From Actinomycetota bacterium (GTDB taxonomy: Bacteria; Actinomycetota; Acidimicrobiia; Acidimicrobiales; Iamiaceae): a stretch of 6,879 nucleotides of DNA. The position numbers and the translations under genes were made by a program. The notes beneath the pieces are model-generated. The model was not told the DNA's origin and did not search any database. It was given only the letters and a program-made list of their open reading frames with translations. The stretch covers positions 1 to 6,879 of the forward strand of contig JADGOP010000127.1 of assembly GCA_017882935.1 (NCBI GenBank), in the 5' to 3' direction. Each line of letters opens with the position of its first letter. The stretch's first letter is position 1. Positions 5,482-6,879 of the stretch are shown one piece after another.

Positions 5482-5626
5482 GCGGGGCAGGCTACGACGG
5501 GCGAGGTCGAGGGGCACCACGGATACCGCACCGCCGACCGAGGTGCTCCCGACGTGGCAATCTGGCGGCGAGCCGGCGATCGACCGGGACATCGCAGCAC
5601 GCGGCGGAGCGCAGGCCGGAGGACAC
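5482..5626. promoter_or_regulatory. Divergent intergenic region, LLM oxidoreductase / NfeD-flotillin operon
   Basis: On the minus strand TAGCCT (plus 5494-5489) is followed by seven bases and then the ATG of the oxidoreductase. With no Shine-Dalgarno, this fits a TANNNT -10 and leaderless transcription, the same arrangement as dnaE2. I see no convincing -35 for it. On the plus strand the NfeD-like gene has a clear ribosome site, but I could not pick a credible promoter. No known operator or riboswitch was recognised. Confidence 0.4.
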
Positions 5627-5836
5627 ATGACAGACCACGCGATGGTCGGGAAGACCGGCCGGGTCACGGGGGAGATCGCCCCGGGTGAGATCGGTGAGGT
5701 GATGCTCTCGGTCCGTGGTGGAGCCGAGGCGTTCCACGCCTACGCCCTCGATCGCACCGAGACCATCACCACCGGCAGCCGCGTCCTGGTCGTCGAGTAC
5801 GACCCGCCGCGGACCATCGTCGTCTCCCCCATCTGA
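5627..5836 (+). CDS. Short NfeD-like OB-domain protein
   Basis: A 69-residue protein without signal peptide or membrane segment. Its sequence, MVGKTGRVTGEIAPGEIGEVMLSVRGG (6-32) followed by AYALD and then SRVLVVEYDPPRTIVVSPI (51-69), has the pattern of the C-terminal OB-fold domain of NfeD proteins: G-x-G-x-V near the start, G-x-V, a run ending in A-x-x-x-D, then a strongly beta V-x-V segment. NfeD proteins are the standard genomic partner of flotillin/stomatin-type proteins, and a flotillin gene begins 18 bases downstream, which strengthens the call. It lacks the protease and transmembrane parts of full-length NfeD, so it would be a soluble, cytosolic flotillin partner. The start is set by GGAGGA at 5618-5623 directly before ATG. 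The frame is open further upstream but has no homology there. Confidence 0.82.
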   Translation: MTDHAMVGKTGRVTGEIAPGEIGEVMLSVRGGAEAFHAYALDRTETITTGSRVLVVEYDPPRTIVVSPI

Positions 5837-5843
5837 CCGAACC

Positions 5844-5848
5844 AGGGG
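5844..5848 (+). promoter_or_regulatory. Ribosome binding site fixing the TTG start of the flotillin
   Basis: AGGGG lies six bases before TTG 5855-5857. The next in-frame ATG (5927-5929, codon 25) would remove the membrane segment, so the TTG is the better start. Confidence 0.7.
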
Positions 5849-5854
5849 CATCTG

Positions 5855-6879
5855 TTGAACCCACTGCTCATCATCGCCATCGCCGTCGTGGCGGCGCTCA
5901 TCATCGCGATCGTCATCTTCAAGTCCATGTGGCGCGTCGCCGAGCCCAACGAGGCGCTCATCATCTCCGGCCTCCGGGCTGCGGCCGAGCCCACCGGCGA
6001 GAGCGCCGGCCTCGGCTTCCGCATCGTCACGGGCAAGGGCAAGCTCGTGCTGCCGGGCGTGCAGGCCGTGCGCCGGCTCTCGCTCGACCTGCGCGAGGCC
6101 GACCTCGCCATCGAGTGCGTCACCCACCAGGGCATCCCGCTCGGCATCCGCGGGGTGGTCATCTACAAGGTCGGCGACGACTACGTGTCGATCGCCAACG
6201 CCGCGCGACGCTTCCTCGACCAGCAGGCCCAGATGGACCAGCGGGTCCACAACGTCTTCGCGGGGCACCTCCGGGCCATCGTCGGCTCGATGACGGTCGA
6301 GGACATGATCCGCGACCGAGAGAAGCTCACCCAGGCCACGCGGCAGTCGTCGGGCACCGAGATGGAGAAGCTGGGGCTCATCGTCGACTCGCTGCAGATC
6401 CAGGAGATCGAGGACCCCACCGGCTACATCCGCAACCTCGGTGCGCCGCACGCCGCCGCGGTGGCCAGCCAGGCCCGCATCGCCCAGGCCGACTCCGACC
6501 GCCTCGCCACCGAGAAGGAGCAGGAGGCCGAAGCCATGAAGGCCGAGGCGCGCCGTTCCAGCCAGGTGAAGCAGGCTGGCTATCAGGCCGAGATCGACCA
6601 GGCGTCGGCCATCGCCAGCCAGGCCGGCCCGCTGAGCGAGGCCAAGTCCCGCCAGCAGGTGGTGGTGGAGGAGACCTCGGTGGCCGAGCTCGAGGCCCAG
6701 CGCGAGGAGCAGCGCCTCCAGGCCACGGTGCGCAAGCCGGCCGACGCGCAGGCCTACCAGCAGACCACCCTCGCCAAGGCCGACCGCGACGCCCGCATCT
6801 CCGCCGCCGAGGCTGCCGCCAAGGAGGTCGAGCTGAACGCCGCCGCCGACGCCAACCGGGTGAAGGTCTCCGCCGGGGC
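5855..6879 (+). CDS. Flotillin / SPFH-domain membrane protein (runs off right edge)
   Basis: Flotillins scaffold ordered membrane microdomains on the cytoplasmic side. The visible 341 residues start with one transmembrane helix (NPLLIIAIAVVAALIIAIVIF, about 2-22). The SPFH (band 7) domain follows at about 26-190, beginning VAEPNEALIISG, with LVLPGVQAVRRLSLDLREADL and a conserved GLIVDSLQIQEIEDPTGYI at its end. The Ala/Glu/Gln-rich flotillin coiled coil runs from about 196 onward, with characteristic ASQAGPLSEAKSRQQVV (254-270) and VRKPADAQAY (292-301). The start is TTG, placed by an AGGGG at 5844-5848. The NfeD-like gene ends 18 bases earlier, so the two form an operon. The C-terminus, and any further operon genes, lie outside the window. 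It resembles the FloT/YuaG type (about 500 residues in full) rather than short FloA, which has a different N-terminal layout. No frameshift is seen. Confidence 0.94.
   Translation, partial: MNPLLIIAIAVVAALIIAIVIFKSMWRVAEPNEALIISGLRAAAEPTGESAGLGFRIVTGKGKLVLPGVQAVRRLSLDLREADLAIECVTHQGIPLGIRGVVIYKVGDDYVSIANAARRFLDQQAQMDQRVHNVFAGHLRAIVGSMTVEDMIRDREKLTQATRQSSGTEMEKLGLIVDSLQIQEIEDPTGYIRNLGAPHAAAVASQARIAQADSDRLATEKEQEAEAMKAEARRSSQVKQAGYQAEIDQASAIASQAGPLSEAKSRQQVVVEETSVAELEAQREEQRLQATVRKPADAQAYQQTTLAKADRDARISAAEAAAKEVELNAAADANRVKVSAG

Noticed and set aside
5482..5667. Upstream extension of the LLM oxidoreductase to a start at 5667
   Set aside because: The extra 62 residues have no similarity to the family and would overlap the start and ribosome site of the NfeD-like gene.
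4792..5688. Plus-strand 298-codon frame opposite the LLM oxidoreductase
   Set aside because: Antisense shadow; its composition mirrors the oxidoreductase codons and it overlaps the NfeD-like start.
5927..5929. ATG at flotillin codon 25 as start
   Set aside because: It would delete the transmembrane helix, and no better ribosome site precedes it than the one before the TTG at 5855.
5492..6451. Minus-strand 319-codon frame opposite the NfeD-flotillin genes
   Set aside because: Asp/Val/Leu/Arg-rich shadow without motifs; the plus strand encodes clear NfeD and SPFH domains.

Overview
This is a high-GC bacterial segment, most likely from an actinobacterium (Actinomycetota, perhaps a deep lineage such as Acidimicrobiia; the class is a guess). 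The basis is very high GC with strong codon-third-position GC, a mycobacterial-type DnaE2 under a mycobacterial-type SOS box, an F420-type luciferase-like oxidoreductase, and two genes that look leaderless.

Layout. (1) 1-201, minus: the first 67 codons of msrA, a methionine sulfoxide reductase, running off the left edge. (2) 202-420: a divergent promoter region. (3) 421-846, plus: a small universal-stress-like protein. (4) 847-1084: a convergent gap packed with inverted repeats. (5) 1085-4666, minus: dnaE2 (imuC), the SOS-inducible error-prone DNA polymerase III alpha subunit, with a perfect LexA box at 4679-4694. (6) 4720-5481, minus: a luciferase-like, probably F420-dependent, oxidoreductase just upstream of dnaE2. 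(7) 5482-5626: a second divergent promoter region. (8) 5627-5836, plus: a 69-residue NfeD-like OB-domain protein, followed after 18 bases by (9) a flotillin/SPFH protein from 5855 that runs off the right edge.

How they fit together. The right-hand pair is a minimal NfeD-flotillin membrane-microdomain operon. dnaE2 is the SOS mutagenesis polymerase; its usual partners imuA/imuB are not in the window. MsrA and the Usp-like protein suggest a generally stress-related neighbourhood, but nothing in the sequence ties them into one pathway.

The most unusual signal is in dnaE2. The reading frame is interrupted, without being broken, by three low-complexity insertions at residues of roughly 189-209, 393-422 and 975-1020. 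At DNA level these are repeats. One is a 39-bp palindrome with perfect 14-bp arms, whose left flank and end sequences recur at identical spacing in the intergenic region downstream of dnaE2. The other two share both of their ends with each other, and one of them also carries a 31-bp perfect direct repeat exactly 31 codons apart. This looks like short dispersed palindromic elements that have colonised a conserved coding gene, similar in principle to the palindromic elements inserted in Rickettsia genes. No RNA genes, CRISPR arrays, insertion sequences or transposases were seen.
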